From Imperialibacter roseus (lineage in GTDB: Bacteria > Bacteroidota > Bacteroidia > Cytophagales > Cyclobacteriaceae): a stretch of DNA of 64,000 nt. A model generated the notes under the pieces. It saw only the letters and a list, made by a program, of their open reading frames with translations. It searched no databases and was not told the origin of the DNA. Location of the stretch: contig NZ_CP136051.1 of assembly GCF_032999765.1 (NCBI RefSeq), forward strand, positions 2,704,417 to 2,768,416, given 5' to 3'. The number at the start of each line of letters is the position of its first letter. The stretch's first letter is position 1. Positions 43,277 through 53,819 of the stretch are shown one piece after another. The position numbers and the translations under genes were made by a program.

Positions 43277-46255
43277 TTGTACCTCAACACCCACTCTTAT
43301 TACAGCTTCAAATACGGCACTATGAGCCCCAACGAGCTCCTTGAGGAAGCCAGAACGAAGGGTGTGTTCACACTGTGCCTGACCGACATTAATTCAACCG
43401 CCGGTTGTCTTGAGTTTGTAAGAGAGGCTTCCAAATATGGCATCAGGCCCATTCTGGGGGTTGATTTCCGGAATCACCTTCAGCAGCTCTACATCGCTAT
43501 AGCCAGGAACAATGAGGGCTTTCAGGAAATAAACGAACACCTTTCAAAGCACCTCAGAGAAGGCTCACCGCCCATTCCGTCGGGTGCGCCTCAAAAGTGG
43601 CAAAATGTCACCGTCATCTATCCGTGGGAGATTTATAGAAAAAGCCTTCACAACTTGCTTCCCCACGAATGGGTTGGCATCAAACCGCATGAAATTACCT
43701 ATCTGCACTTGCAGAAAGAGTCTCTCCCAAAGAATAAGCTTGTTGCATTGGTAACTTCCACATTCAGGCACAAAAGAGACTACAACACACACCGGCTGTT
43801 AAGGGCTATTGCTGAAAATGCTCTGCTGACCAAGCTCGAACCCTGGCAGCTGGCTGGCGATGTCGACCACTTTTACTCGCCCGCAGAGCTGGCAACCATC
43901 TACAAAGAAACCCCACAATTACTGCTCAATGCTGAGCGAATAGCCGGTGAATCCGGGATATTTTTTGATTTCAGCGACGACCGGCCCCACCAAAACCTAA
44001 AAACCTATACTGGTTCGGAGACAAACGACTTCCAGCTCATTTCCAAACTTTGTCAGGATGGCGTCTCTTATCGCTACGGAAAACCCACCCGACAAATTCA
44101 GGAGCGGATCAACAAAGAGCTGGAAACTATCCGTGCAAAAGGATTTGTAGCCTACTTTCTTATCAACTGGGACATTCTCCGGTACGCCCGCAGCAAAGAC
44201 TACTTCTACGTCGGGCGGGGCAGCGGTGCCAACAGCATTGTGGCCTACCTGCTGCACATAACCGATGTGGATCCGATTGAGCTTGATCTCTATTTCGAGC
44301 GCTTCATTAACCTTTACAGAACAAATCCTCCCGATTTCGATATCGACTTTTCGTGGAGAGACAGAGAGGATATTACTCAATATATTTTCAACCGCTTCCC
44401 AAACGCTGCGTTGCTGGCTACCTACAGCACATTCCAGTACAAATCGGTGGCGAGGGAGTTAGGAAAAGTTTTTGGACTTCCTTCTATCGAAATCGAAGAG
44501 ATGAATACCAGCACAAAAAGCGGGAAGGTGCCCGATCAATTGGTGCAGAAGATCATGAGCTATAGTCAGCTTATCCACGACTTTCCCAGCCACCTGAGTA
44601 TCCACGCAGGAGGCATTCTGATCGGTGAAAAACCGATGACTTATTTCACCGCCACTCACCTGCCACCTAAAGGATTTCCCACCACCATGTTCGACATGGT
44701 GCTTGCCGAAGACGTTGGTCTGTACAAGTTCGACATTCTGAGCCAGCGTGGTCTTGGGAAAATAAAAGAAGCGATTGACATCATCAGCAACAACAATCCG
44801 GCTGATCCAAAAATCGACATCCACGATATCAAAAGATTCAAAAAGGATGAAAGGGTGAAGGAGCTTCTCAGAGAGGGTAAAGCGATCGGCTGTTTTTATG
44901 TCGAGTCGCCTGCCATGCGTATGCTGCTCAAAAAACTGAAGGTAGACGACTACCTCGGCCTGGTGGCCGCCAGTTCCATCATAAGGCCTGGCGTGGCAAG
45001 GTCGGGCATGATGAGAGAGTATATTCTCCGCTTCCGTTTTCCTGAGCGAAGAAAAGATGCCCACCGGGTGATGATGGATATCATGCCAGAAACCTATGGC
45101 ATTATGGTCTATCAGGAAGACGTGATAAAAGTGGCACATATGTTCGCAGGGCTGTCCCTGGCCGAAGCAGACGTTCTGCGCAGAGGAATGTCAGGCAAGT
45201 TCAGGTCCAGAGAGGAGTTTCAGGAAGTGAGAGAACGATTCTTCAACAATTGTTGTGAAAAAGGCTACGATAAGAAACTGACTGAGGAAGTGTGGCATCA
45301 GATCGAAAGCTTTGCAGGCTATGCATTCTCCAAAGGGCATTCAGCCTCCTATGCCGTGGAGAGCTATCAAAGCCTATTTCTGAAGGCTTACTACCCTCTT
45401 GAGTATATGGTGGCCACGCTCAATAATGGTGGTGGATTCTACAAGCCTGAGCTCTATGCCCACGAAGCCAAAATGCATGGAGCTATTATTGAGGCCCCTT
45501 GTGTCAATAAAAGCGAGAACCAAACCACAATTGATGGAAAGACCATCACGATTGGGCTTGGGTCAGTGAAAGACCTGGAAGCGACCACCATCGAAAGGGT
45601 GCTGGGAAGTCGGCACAAAAAAGGACTCTTCCTGAGCCTGGAAGATCTTGTCAGCAGAACAGGCATTTCACTCGACCAATTGACACTTTTGCTAAGAGTA
45701 GGTGCGCTCCGTTATACAGGAAAAACCAAACAGCGGCTGCTATGGGAGTCGCATTATATGTTTGGCAAAATGGGTGGTGCCAAAAGTAAGATGCAAGAAC
45801 AGCAGTTGTTCGGACTTCCCTCCATCAAGGACTTTGAGCTGCCTGCATTAACAGTTGATCCCTTGGACAATGCCTTTGATGAGCTGGATTTACTTGGTTA
45901 TCCACTTTGTGATCCGTTCTTGTTATTGCGAGACATTCCGTTTGAGCCCGTAATGGCATCGCAGTTTCCAGCCTATCTTGGAAAAACTGTCACAATGCTG
46001 GGTTACCTCATTGCCACAAAAAACACCAGCACGCTCAAGGGCGATGCCATGCACTTTGGCACATTCATTGACCAGGAGGGCAATTTCATTGATACTACGC
46101 ACTTCCCACAAGTTGCCAGGAAACATCCTTTTCGTGGCAAAGGGTTCTACAGGCTAACAGGAAAAGTGGTGGACGAATTTGGCTTCTATAGTCTGGAAGT
46201 GAGTGAAATGGAAAAGGAAGCTTTGCTTTCCAGCATCAAAATGCAAAACGCATAA
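43277..46255 (+). CDS. DNA polymerase III alpha subunit, short second-copy type (DnaE2-like)
   Basis: 992 residues, shorter than the replicative alpha subunit of about 1150-1200. PHP domain at the N-terminus (NTHSYYSFKYGTMSPNELL), polymerase palm with GRGSGANSIVAYLL and PPDFDIDFSWRD (catalytic aspartates), then the thumb and fingers (IRPGVARSGMM, RRGMSGKFRS, YAFSKGHSASYAVESY) and an OB-fold domain at the end (VTMLGYLIATKN). The size fits the error-prone, SOS-linked second polymerase of Bacteroidota. Start TTG at 43277 is the only candidate in frame after the last stop. No ImuB-type partner gene is next to it. Confidence 0.85.
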   Translation: MYLNTHSYYSFKYGTMSPNELLEEARTKGVFTLCLTDINSTAGCLEFVREASKYGIRPILGVDFRNHLQQLYIAIARNNEGFQEINEHLSKHLREGSPPIPSGAPQKWQNVTVIYPWEIYRKSLHNLLPHEWVGIKPHEITYLHLQKESLPKNKLVALVTSTFRHKRDYNTHRLLRAIAENALLTKLEPWQLAGDVDHFYSPAELATIYKETPQLLLNAERIAGESGIFFDFSDDRPHQNLKTYTGSETNDFQLISKLCQDGVSYRYGKPTRQIQERINKELETIRAKGFVAYFLINWDILRYARSKDYFYVGRGSGANSIVAYLLHITDVDPIELDLYFERFINLYRTNPPDFDIDFSWRDREDITQYIFNRFPNAALLATYSTFQYKSVARELGKVFGLPSIEIEEMNTSTKSGKVPDQLVQKIMSYSQLIHDFPSHLSIHAGGILIGEKPMTYFTATHLPPKGFPTTMFDMVLAEDVGLYKFDILSQRGLGKIKEAIDIISNNNPADPKIDIHDIKRFKKDERVKELLREGKAIGCFYVESPAMRMLLKKLKVDDYLGLVAASSIIRPGVARSGMMREYILRFRFPERRKDAHRVMMDIMPETYGIMVYQEDVIKVAHMFAGLSLAEADVLRRGMSGKFRSREEFQEVRERFFNNCCEKGYDKKLTEEVWHQIESFAGYAFSKGHSASYAVESYQSLFLKAYYPLEYMVATLNNGGGFYKPELYAHEAKMHGAIIEAPCVNKSENQTTIDGKTITIGLGSVKDLEATTIERVLGSRHKKGLFLSLEDLVSRTGISLDQLTLLLRVGALRYTGKTKQRLLWESHYMFGKMGGAKSKMQEQQLFGLPSIKDFELPALTVDPLDNAFDELDLLGYPLCDPFLLLRDIPFEPVMASQFPAYLGKTVTMLGYLIATKNTSTLKGDAMHFGTFIDQEGNFIDTTHFPQVARKHPFRGKGFYRLTGKVVDEFGFYSLEVSEMEKEALLSSIKMQNA

Positions 46256-46258
46256 AAA

Positions 46259-46290
46259 AAGCCCCACCGGTATTTCCAGCAGGGCTCTTC
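46259..46290. terminator. Probable terminator hairpin between convergent genes
   Basis: A run of A's followed by AGCCC and, 17 bases on, GGGCT forms a short stem with an internal GG/CC pair. It lies between the dnaE stop and the TPR gene stop. On the minus strand a T run follows the stem, so it is most likely to act on the TPR gene. Confidence 0.5.
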
Positions 46291-46308
46291 GACCGAAGTC
46301 AAATATTA

Positions 46309-47505
46309 TTAATTACAGCCAGCAGCGTCTTGCGCATCAGCAATTTCTTCTGCCTTCGCATTCTTCTTCAATTGAGTGTACACCGACATCAAAGGCCCCA
46401 TTACAGAACAATCTTCTGGTTCAGCAACATGGGCGGCTTCAAGATAAGGCAACGACTTAGTTAACACTTTGTCACCTTCTTCCACCAGCTTACCGCCTTC
46501 TTTCTGATAGGTTTTCAAATCCATGGCTCTCGCCTTGTCGTAATATACTTTGGCTCTGTTCACCCAGATTACACCAAGGTTAAAGTTCCCAACGTAGTTT
46601 CCTGGCTCAATAGCCAACGCTTTTTCATAATTTGTCTGAGCTTTAGCAATAAGATCCTGCGTTTCAGCAGCGTTACCGTCAGCTTCAGTCTGGACACTCA
46701 AATTGTCATAAAGAACAGCCAGGTTAAGGTAAAGCGAAGCATTGTCCGGCTCCTTTTCAATAGCGCCTTTCAACTTCTCGATGGCCTCAGGGCCTTTTTT
46801 CATAGCAATCAGAATATTGATTTCCTCACGCATAAAGTCTGCATTGTCAGGGAAAGCTACTTTCGCCTTTTCCAACAAAGCAAGTGCCTTGGCATCGTTT
46901 TTCTTTTCACTTCTCTCGAGATAAACCATTGTGGAGTAGATGTCTTCGTTGGCATCATCCTGATCGATCAGTTTGTAGTACATCTTCATCGCTTCATCTG
47001 TCATCTCAGCCTGCTGCGCCGCAACACCTGCGTAAAACAACGTCAATGAGTCGGTTGGCTTGATAAGAGAGGCCTTGTAGAAGTTCTCATAGGCACCATT
47101 GTAGTCCTCTTCCCCATAAACTTCTCCACCTGTGTTCAGGAACTTGCTCCAAAAGTCTTCCACTTCGTATTCAGCAAAGTTGTAGTTTACCGAACCTTCA
47201 GACTCCATAGTCATCGCCTTTTTGAGCGCTTCAGAAGCCTCAGCAATAGCCTTGTTTGTGTCCATAAGGCCACTAACGGCTGGGTCTTCACTCGTAGCTA
47301 TGGCCTTATAAATTTTTCCTTTTGTAAGAAAGGTCTTACTCTTACTGGCGTTCTTTTCAATAGTAACAGCAACATCTATCTCGGCTTTTGCGCCGGCCAC
47401 ATCTCCTTTATTAAGGAGGCTTTCAGCCTTCACCACATTGCCTTTCTGAGCATAACTCGCCGTGAACAAAAGCACACCAGCGAGAAGTAACAGCATGTTT
47501 TTCAT
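46309..47505 (-). CDS. Secreted TPR protein
   Basis: 398 residues with a signal peptide (MKNMLLLLAGVLLFTASYAQ) and repeated tetratricopeptide helices through the mature part (LYLNLAVLYDNLS, NYEKALAIEPGNYVGNFNLG). It probably mediates protein-protein contacts in the periplasm or on the cell surface. The tail has a late Cys (AAGC). It follows gyrA on the same strand with about 77 bases between, so it may be read from the gyrA transcript or its own promoter. Confidence 0.8.
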   Translation of the reverse strand: MKNMLLLLAGVLLFTASYAQKGNVVKAESLLNKGDVAGAKAEIDVAVTIEKNASKSKTFLTKGKIYKAIATSEDPAVSGLMDTNKAIAEASEALKKAMTMESEGSVNYNFAEYEVEDFWSKFLNTGGEVYGEEDYNGAYENFYKASLIKPTDSLTLFYAGVAAQQAEMTDEAMKMYYKLIDQDDANEDIYSTMVYLERSEKKNDAKALALLEKAKVAFPDNADFMREEINILIAMKKGPEAIEKLKGAIEKEPDNASLYLNLAVLYDNLSVQTEADGNAAETQDLIAKAQTNYEKALAIEPGNYVGNFNLGVIWVNRAKVYYDKARAMDLKTYQKEGGKLVEEGDKVLTKSLPYLEAAHVAEPEDCSVMGPLMSVYTQLKKNAKAEEIADAQDAAGCN

Positions 47506-47582
47506 AGTGATAATCTTCTTTTGCAGTTTTAGTTTATTTCCTTTGGTTGGTTCGATTGAACAAATTTACAAATCATTTAGAA

Positions 47583-50135
47583 TTATTCGTCTTGTGGCTC
47601 GTCGTTATTAGCGTTTTCAGCATCGGACGCTTCAGGACTCGTATTTTCGCTGTCAACCTCACCTCCTTCTTCCGTTATTTCGTCTTCCTCAATTGCCTCT
47701 ATTTTCTCTACCGAAGCAATCGCATCCGTGTCGTTAAGTTTAATAAGCCTCACTCCCTGCGTATTCCGGCCCATTACTCTCAGCACCTCTACCGAAATCC
47801 TGATGGTGATGCCTGAGCGATTCACAATCATCAGGTCGTCGGTATCTACCACCTCCTTGATGGCAACAAGTGAACCAGTCTTTTCTGTGATGTTGATCGT
47901 TTTAACACCTTTTCCGCCACGCTTCGTAATACGGTAGTCTTCTATCGAAGAACGCTTTCCATAGCCTTTCTCAGACACAACCAGAATATTCGTATCCTCC
48001 CTTGATACAGCAACCATGCCAACTACAATATCGTCGGCTCCTTCTCTGGTAACGCCTTTCACTCCAGTCGCATTCCGTCCCATCGGTCTCACATCGGATT
48101 CGTGGAAATGAATGGCCTTTCCTTTGCTCTTGGCAATCACTATGTGGTTATCGCCGTTAGTAAGGCTCACACTAAGTAACTGGTCTCCCTCCACCACATT
48201 AATGGCGTTGATACCGTTCGTTCTAGGCCTTGAATAAGCCTCAAGCGAAGTTTTCTTGATGGTACCCAATTTGGTACACATCATGATGTAGTTATTGTTG
48301 ATGTAGTCCGCATCAGAAAGGTTCTTCACATTAATAACGGTTCTGACGGAATCACTCGGCTCAATATTGATAAGGTTCTGTATCGCCCTTCCTTTGGTTA
48401 CCTTACCACCTTCAGGAATTTCATACACTTTCAGCCAAAATACACGTCCCAGCGCTGTAAAAATCAGCAGGTAGTTGTGGGCAGTAGCTACAAAAAGGTG
48501 CTCAGGAAAATCATCGTCCTTCATGGTCACACCTCTTGAGCCAACTCCACCCCTGCCCTGCGTTCGGTACTCAACCAGTGGTGTGCGCTTGATATAGCCC
48601 TGATGTGAAATAGTAATGACCATTTCATCGTCGGCAATCATATCCTCCATGGTGAACTCATCACCAACCATTTCAATGGCCGTGCGACGCTCATCACCAT
48701 ATCTGTCCTTCATTTCAAGAAGTTCGTCTTTGATAATGCCCATACGAAGCTCTTCTTTCTCCAGGATTTCCTTCAACCTGTCGATCAGCGCCATTACTTC
48801 ATCATACTCTTTCTGGATTTTCTCACGCTCCATGCCGGTAAGGCGCTGAAGTCTCATTTCCAGAATGGCCTTGGCTTGTATCTCGCTCAGGCCAAACTTC
48901 TCCATCAATCCCGTTTTCGCTGTATCAGGATCCCTTGATGAACGAATCAGGTTGATCACTTCGTCGAGGTTATCTAAAGCGATCAGGTAGCCCAGCAAGA
49001 TATGGGCACGCTTTTCGGCTTCATCCAGCTCAAACTGGGTCCTGCGGATCACCACCTCATGTCTGTGCTCTACAAAATACTGAATCAGGTCCTTCAGGTT
49101 GAGCGTTTGCGGACGTCCTTTAACAAGGGCCACATTGTTTACGCCAAATGAGGTTTGAAGCTGCGTATATTTATACAGTTTGTTGAGTACGATATTGGCC
49201 ACCGCATCTCTCTTTAATTCATAAACGATCCTGAAGCCGTCCCTGTCCGATTCGTCACGGATGTCAGATATGCCTTCTATCTTCTTTTCGTTTACCAGTG
49301 CGGCAGTCTTTTCAATCATCGAGGCCTTGTTGACCTGATAAGGAATTTCCGTAACGATGATCTGCTCCCTGCCCGACGGCATTGCTTCGATTTCAGCTTT
49401 GGCACGCATCACCACTCTGCCCCGGCCTGTTTCTAGCGCAGCCCTTACGCCAGAGTAGCCATATATGATGCCCCCGGTTGGGAAATCTGGCGCCTTTACA
49501 TATTTAATCAGCTCCTCAACGGTAATTTCTTTGTTGTCGATATAGGCAATCGTGCCGTCTACCACCTCACTCAGGTTGTGAGGGGCCATATTTGTAGCCA
49601 TACCTACGGCAATACCACTACTTCCATTCACCAGCAGGTTAGGGAACTTGCCAGGGAGCACAGTAGGCTCTTCCAGTGAGTCGTCAAAATTGGGCTGAAA
49701 ATCGACCGTATTCTTGTTGATATCGGCAAGCAGCTCTTCTGCAATTCTTTTCAGTCGTGCTTCCGTGTAACGCATGGCTGCCGGTGAATCACCATCGACA
49801 CTACCAAAGTTGCCCTGACCATCGACCAGCGGATAACGCAATGACCAATCCTGAGCCATACGTACCATGGTATCGTACACCGAGGAGTCACCATGAGGGT
49901 GGTACTTACCCAGTACCTCACCTACTATTCTCGCCGACTTCTTATATGCCTTGTTATAGTTCACACCGAGATCAAGCATGCCGAAAAGCACCCTTCTGTG
50001 AACCGGTTTCAGACCATCCCTAACGTCGGGAAGTGCCCTGGAAATAATCACCGACATGGAGTAGTCGATGTAGGCACCCCGCATTTCATCTTCAATATTA
50101 ATTGGGATGATATTTGACTTGTCTTCTTCTGCCAT
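47583..50135 (-). CDS. gyrA: DNA gyrase subunit A
   Basis: 850 residues. The quinolone-resistance region reads HGDSSVYDT (S84 and D88 at the positions of E. coli S83 and D87), which is the susceptible-type pattern. Catalytic tyrosine is Y123 in [10 protein letters not shown]. The C-terminal propeller has repeats such as [11 protein letters not shown] and ends in a long acidic tail. GyrA with GyrB introduces negative supercoils. The GyrA-box [10 protein letters not shown] in the wrapping domain (at about 530) supports gyrase rather than ParC. Confidence 0.97.
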   Translation of the reverse strand: MAEEDKSNIIPINIEDEMRGAYIDYSMSVIISRALPDVRDGLKPVHRRVLFGMLDLGVNYNKAYKKSARIVGEVLGKYHPHGDSSVYDTMVRMAQDWSLRYPLVDGQGNFGSVDGDSPAAMRYTEARLKRIAEELLADINKNTVDFQPNFDDSLEEPTVLPGKFPNLLVNGSSGIAVGMATNMAPHNLSEVVDGTIAYIDNKEITVEELIKYVKAPDFPTGGIIYGYSGVRAALETGRGRVVMRAKAEIEAMPSGREQIIVTEIPYQVNKASMIEKTAALVNEKKIEGISDIRDESDRDGFRIVYELKRDAVANIVLNKLYKYTQLQTSFGVNNVALVKGRPQTLNLKDLIQYFVEHRHEVVIRRTQFELDEAEKRAHILLGYLIALDNLDEVINLIRSSRDPDTAKTGLMEKFGLSEIQAKAILEMRLQRLTGMEREKIQKEYDEVMALIDRLKEILEKEELRMGIIKDELLEMKDRYGDERRTAIEMVGDEFTMEDMIADDEMVITISHQGYIKRTPLVEYRTQGRGGVGSRGVTMKDDDFPEHLFVATAHNYLLIFTALGRVFWLKVYEIPEGGKVTKGRAIQNLINIEPSDSVRTVINVKNLSDADYINNNYIMMCTKLGTIKKTSLEAYSRPRTNGINAINVVEGDQLLSVSLTNGDNHIVIAKSKGKAIHFHESDVRPMGRNATGVKGVTREGADDIVVGMVAVSREDTNILVVSEKGYGKRSSIEDYRITKRGGKGVKTINITEKTGSLVAIKEVVDTDDLMIVNRSGITIRISVEVLRVMGRNTQGVRLIKLNDTDAIASVEKIEAIEEDEITEEGGEVDSENTSPEASDAENANNDEPQDE

Positions 50136-50235
50136 AAATTATGTTCAAACGCTCCAAAAAAACAGAGCGCAAGTTAGTTAAAATTATTGTTGACGACTAA
50201 AAAAAATGCAATGGATAAGTGATCAATTTCACGAC

Positions 50236-51390
50236 CTAATAGGGCTCAATTTTATTGCGGTTTTTCCACTTGTAGCGGAAGAGTTTCCTATGGTTTTGAC
50301 CCATTTTCGGGTTCTGATGTTTTGTGATGGGTTGGCCCCTTACAATTTCATTGTTGCCATTGTGCGCATGCTTCAACTGTATGGCGCAGGAGGGCAATGG
50401 GCAACGGCGGATATCCGGAATATTGATAGAAACACCAGCTTGGATAAAGAAGGTTTGTTGCTTGTGTGGAATAGCAATACCGGCTTCTGTCAGGTTGGTG
50501 TTGAATGTGTGGTAGTCGAAAGAAGGCTTCACAATGACCCTGAAATACTCAGAAAGGTTCTTTTCAATTGAAATCCCCAAATTAAAGAAGGCCCCTCGTT
50601 GTATCACAGCATAGTCATAAATGGGCTGCTCTCCTTTTATTTTTCCTCCACCACGCAAAACGCCTATTTGCGCTTCACCGGCAAAAGAATAGCTCCAGAA
50701 GTCATAAAATTTATAGCCAACCGTTGCAAAATACCTTTGAAAGAACACCGGAGACACCTCCGGTTCAAAAGGCCGGATCGTTTCCTTGAAAGTAGTCGGC
50801 TTAAAAGAGGTGAAATATTGCCTTTCAAATGTTGCCCCCGCCCCTGCTCTAAAATTCAGATAGTTGAAATGTACAACCACCCCTATAGGGATACTATGCG
50901 ACAATGACCTAAACTTAAGCGGCATGGTGTCGGTGGCCATACTGAATTCTCTCCTTAACTCCGGGTTAAACACAGGTTCGTCCAAAGGCCTGTATGGCAC
51001 TTCAAAATAATTGGTGAGGTCGAGCGTGTCTCCGTAGGTGCTTCTGTTGAACCAGTTGCTGTTGCCAGCTATTACTCCGGTTGGGGCTGGCTCCCCCTCA
51101 ACAATAGGAACGATGATTTGATTACTTTGTGACTGGTAGAAATAAACATTATTGAGCTCATGGCTGTACATGACCAGGCCATAACCAGTCGTTCCTGTGA
51201 TGGAAAACTGATTGAGCATCACCCTCACAGGGTTTCTGTAAAGGTCGCTCGATTTTCGGCGTGGTGGAGGTACAAATCCAGGTTTTTGCCCAAGCGCAGT
51301 CTCGGCGCAAAGTATCCATACACCAAAAAGAATAAAAATAAGCTTAAATAACTTCAACCTGTTTAATTTTCCAGCCTTGAAATTAATCAA
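50236..51390 (-). CDS. Outer-membrane-type protein of unknown function
   Basis: 384 residues. A long, weak signal sequence ending near LGQKPGF is followed by a mature part of regular beta strands with a spacing that fits a barrel (FRAGAGATFERQYF, VIVKPSFDYHTF). The tail is basic with two cysteines (RRCPLPSC) and ends in a run of H, N and K. It is a Bacteroidota-specific family I cannot name. The start could be at Met 1 or shorter; the gene is transcribed independently from gyrA, about 100 bases downstream. Confidence 0.6.
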   Translation of the reverse strand: MINFKAGKLNRLKLFKLIFILFGVWILCAETALGQKPGFVPPPRRKSSDLYRNPVRVMLNQFSITGTTGYGLVMYSHELNNVYFYQSQSNQIIVPIVEGEPAPTGVIAGNSNWFNRSTYGDTLDLTNYFEVPYRPLDEPVFNPELRREFSMATDTMPLKFRSLSHSIPIGVVVHFNYLNFRAGAGATFERQYFTSFKPTTFKETIRPFEPEVSPVFFQRYFATVGYKFYDFWSYSFAGEAQIGVLRGGGKIKGEQPIYDYAVIQRGAFFNLGISIEKNLSEYFRVIVKPSFDYHTFNTNLTEAGIAIPHKQQTFFIQAGVSINIPDIRRCPLPSCAIQLKHAHNGNNEIVRGQPITKHQNPKMGQNHRKLFRYKWKNRNKIEPY

Positions 51391-51410
51391 TTTTTAGGAA
51401 AAAGCCCCAA

Positions 51411-52370
51411 CTATTGATATTCAACTACAGTTACCTCAAAGATTAATGGCCTGTAGGGTGGGATAACTGCCCCGTAGTCAGGAATAATCTGCTTTTCGAT
51501 CAGTACGTCCTGAAAACCAGCGCTGTGCGGCACGGTCTGCACACTCGCTCCATAAGCCATTTCAGACGGAATGAGCAACTGTGCTTCCTCGCCAAGCCGC
51601 ATATTGTTCAGCCCTGCTTCCAAACCTGTAATGACTTCATCGGCCCCCATATTCACTTCAAAACCGGATTCGCTGCCGAAAGAGTCACCGCTAAAGAATT
51701 TACCGGTCCAATTTATTGCTATAGTGCCACTCGAGGGCACCTCGACAGCTTGTTTATCTCTTTTTGTCTTGATGATAGAAAGCCCGGAAATAAGATTGAT
51801 AACCGTATCAGGATTATTACTGATTTCAAAATCGCTGATGTAGTTGTTAATCAACTGCAGCTCTTTTTGTCTGATCTGATTGATGCTTTCCTCAGCCACT
51901 ACTTCTATTTCAATAATGGCAATAGAATTAGCAGGCAGTTCGCCGGATACCTCCAGGGTTCCGTAAGCTTTATGAGAAGGAAATATAAAAACGTAGCTAT
52001 CACCAGTGGCAAGTATCTGCAGTGCTTCGTCCAGACCAGGCGGATAAATTGTTTTGGTGTTTCTCTGAGCCTTAATGGGCTCGCCATTACCGGCCGTGTG
52101 GGAGGCCACAACAACACCGTCTATGTTTTTTACTGTGTAGTAAAACGAAATAATATTAGAGGAATTGGGAAGTGAGTTTCCTTCTACCACAGGAAAATAA
52201 TAGAAATCCTGATCCGACTTTGTGGCGCTGTCTATCTCATTTTCCGCTAAATAGTTCTGAATGGCCAAATCCTGCTCTTCAGGAAGTGGTAGCGGCTCAT
52301 CCTTGTCCTTGCAGCCTGTTAGTCCCGTTAACAGCCACACTCCTGCCGCCAACACACAAAGTTTATTCAT
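51411..52370 (-). CDS. FKBP-type peptidyl-prolyl isomerase lipoprotein
   Basis: 319 residues. Lipobox LTGC near residue 20. Two FKBP-like domains follow: a first at about 70-150 (IISFYYTVKNID, GLDEALQILATGD) and a second at about 205-319 (AINWTGKFFSGDSFGS, GLEAGLNNMRLGEEAQLLIPSEMAYG). The second keeps the isomerase motif residues, the first is more divergent. Such proteins help fold secreted and outer-membrane proteins; a link to gliding (GldI-like) is possible. It is 20 bases from the next gene in the same direction, so it probably shares its transcript. Confidence 0.85.
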   Translation of the reverse strand: MNKLCVLAAGVWLLTGLTGCKDKDEPLPLPEEQDLAIQNYLAENEIDSATKSDQDFYYFPVVEGNSLPNSSNIISFYYTVKNIDGVVVASHTAGNGEPIKAQRNTKTIYPPGLDEALQILATGDSYVFIFPSHKAYGTLEVSGELPANSIAIIEIEVVAEESINQIRQKELQLINNYISDFEISNNPDTVINLISGLSIIKTKRDKQAVEVPSSGTIAINWTGKFFSGDSFGSESGFEVNMGADEVITGLEAGLNNMRLGEEAQLLIPSEMAYGASVQTVPHSAGFQDVLIEKQIIPDYGAVIPPYRPLIFEVTVVEYQ

Positions 52371-52430
52371 GGAAATCTTTCTTACACTAACGAATCACTA
52401 TCAGAAATAGTACCAACAATTCACAGACCG

Positions 52431-53045
52431 TTAACCCTTTACCTTGAATGTCTGACAAAACTGCTGAAAAACAGGAATCCTGTGCAAGTCAAGCTTCTGA
52501 CCAATATCCAGAAGTCGCTCGTAATCGGTTTTATTCATAGACCGTCTCTGAATAATGTGCTCGTCGTCCTGAAGGAAAAAAGAGGAGATAAACCGAATGA
52601 GTATATACGGCGTGTTCAGCACAGTCCTTTTGTATTCGTCGTAATTATTGTCAACAACAGCAGCCTCTTTTGTCTTTAGCTTGTCGATATCGAAAGAGCT
52701 ACTCATCGCAATTTTGAGCACATCAAAAAATTTCTCCTCCCACTTAGTGTAGTTGTCGAGCAAAAATTTCATGGCATACACAGTGGGATCCTTTTTGAGA
52801 AAATAGCCGCCTTTTGACGCTTTCCTGGCCTTTTTATTCAACGCCAGCTCTTCAAAAAGACTCACGCTCCCATTGGCCAGGGCCACCCCCACCGTCGGGG
52901 CCAGCATGATAAGCCCGAAGAAGTCATGATCACCGATCTCAAGGTAAGGCGCATCGGTTCTTATAAAGTCCTTTTTTAGCTTTTGGGTGGCTTCAAGGAT
53001 GGCAGGAATCTCCATCATTGTTTCAATTTCGAATTCTGTCAACAT
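52431..53045 (-). CDS. Hypothetical protein
   Basis: 204 residues, helical, with no signal peptide or hydrophobic segments. The N-terminus (MLTEFEIETMMEIPAILEA) and middle (NYTKWEEKFFDVLKIAM) are amphipathic. No known family. It ends about 60 bases before the FKBP gene on the same strand. Confidence 0.6.
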   Translation of the reverse strand: MLTEFEIETMMEIPAILEATQKLKKDFIRTDAPYLEIGDHDFFGLIMLAPTVGVALANGSVSLFEELALNKKARKASKGGYFLKKDPTVYAMKFLLDNYTKWEEKFFDVLKIAMSSSFDIDKLKTKEAAVVDNNYDEYKRTVLNTPYILIRFISSFFLQDDEHIIQRRSMNKTDYERLLDIGQKLDLHRIPVFQQFCQTFKVKG

Positions 53046-53123
53046 GAGGTTAGGCGGATATTAAGTGATCCTTTAAATATAGCACTTACTAATTATAATT
53101 TACCAGTTGATTTTTAGTAAGCA

Positions 53124-53148
53124 TAAAAAAAGGGCTGATAACAGCCCT
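53124..53148 (-). terminator. Rho-independent terminator
   Basis: AGGGCT (53131-53136), loop GATAAC, AGCCCT (53143-53148). On the plus strand the stem is preceded by a run of A, which on the minus strand becomes a T run after the hairpin. It should end transcripts of the gene that stops at 53167. Confidence 0.8.
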
Positions 53149-53166
53149 TAGATTCCTTATGTTTGG

Positions 53167-53688
53167 TTAGTTACTTCCGCCGTCGTCGGTTTCGCTATCG
53201 CCTTCGTCAGTACTTTGCATGCTGGCGAGTAGCTCGTCGTATTTTGTCTTAAGCTCAGCATCGCTTTTCATTGCGTTCCTGACCTTGTTATACAACGCAG
53301 CACCTAAATCATCTTTTATCAGGTTCGGATATACTTCCTTAAACTCCGCCACCATGGCATCATATTGATCAAGAATTGATTGATATGCCGCCTTCTCTTC
53401 ATCCGTGGCACTGATTTCCGCTAACTTTGCATCGTTGCCCCAGGCATTTTTCAACTCGAGAAACCTTCGCCCCTCATCCATCAACTCATTAGTCTTAATA
53501 ACCTCATTGTATCGAACCTGCAGGTCTTCCTTCATTGAATCAATTTTATTCATCACAGTGGCATACTGCGTAAGCTCTTCATCTGTTACAGCCTCTGCGT
53601 CTTGTGCAAAAGAGCTTTGAAGGGAAAGGCTAGCTAAAAAAGCTAACATCAATATAAACTTCGCTTTCTTCGTCATCGCTTTGAACAT
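53167..53688 (-). CDS. Secreted helical protein
   Basis: 173 residues. Signal peptide ends in SSFAQ. The mature part is acidic, helical and ends in a flexible D-E-G-S-rich tail. Sequence words such as DEELTQYATVMNKIDSM suggest a DUF4168-like secreted helical domain, by resemblance only. Met 5 is an alternative start. It stands alone with its own terminator. Confidence 0.65.
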   Translation of the reverse strand: MFKAMTKKAKFILMLAFLASLSLQSSFAQDAEAVTDEELTQYATVMNKIDSMKEDLQVRYNEVIKTNELMDEGRRFLELKNAWGNDAKLAEISATDEEKAAYQSILDQYDAMVAEFKEVYPNLIKDDLGAALYNKVRNAMKSDAELKTKYDELLASMQSTDEGDSETDDGGSN

Positions 53689-53819
53689 TGTATTTATTGG
53701 TTTTTGTTAAAACTATAATTTTCTCCAACCTCCAAAAAAGGAAAATCTTACTTAAATACCAACTCCTAAAGGTATTTATACCCTTATAGGGCTATGAATG
53801 GTGAATAGATGGCGCTAAA

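Noticed and set aside
44459-45139. 226-codon open frame antisense to dnaE
   Set aside because: It lies wholly within the dnaE coding sequence on the other strand and shows no family motif. The dnaE motifs in the sense frame are clear.
51525-52175. 216-codon plus-strand frame over the FKBP gene
   Set aside because: A shadow of the FKBP-type lipoprotein gene, which has clear isomerase motifs on the minus strand.
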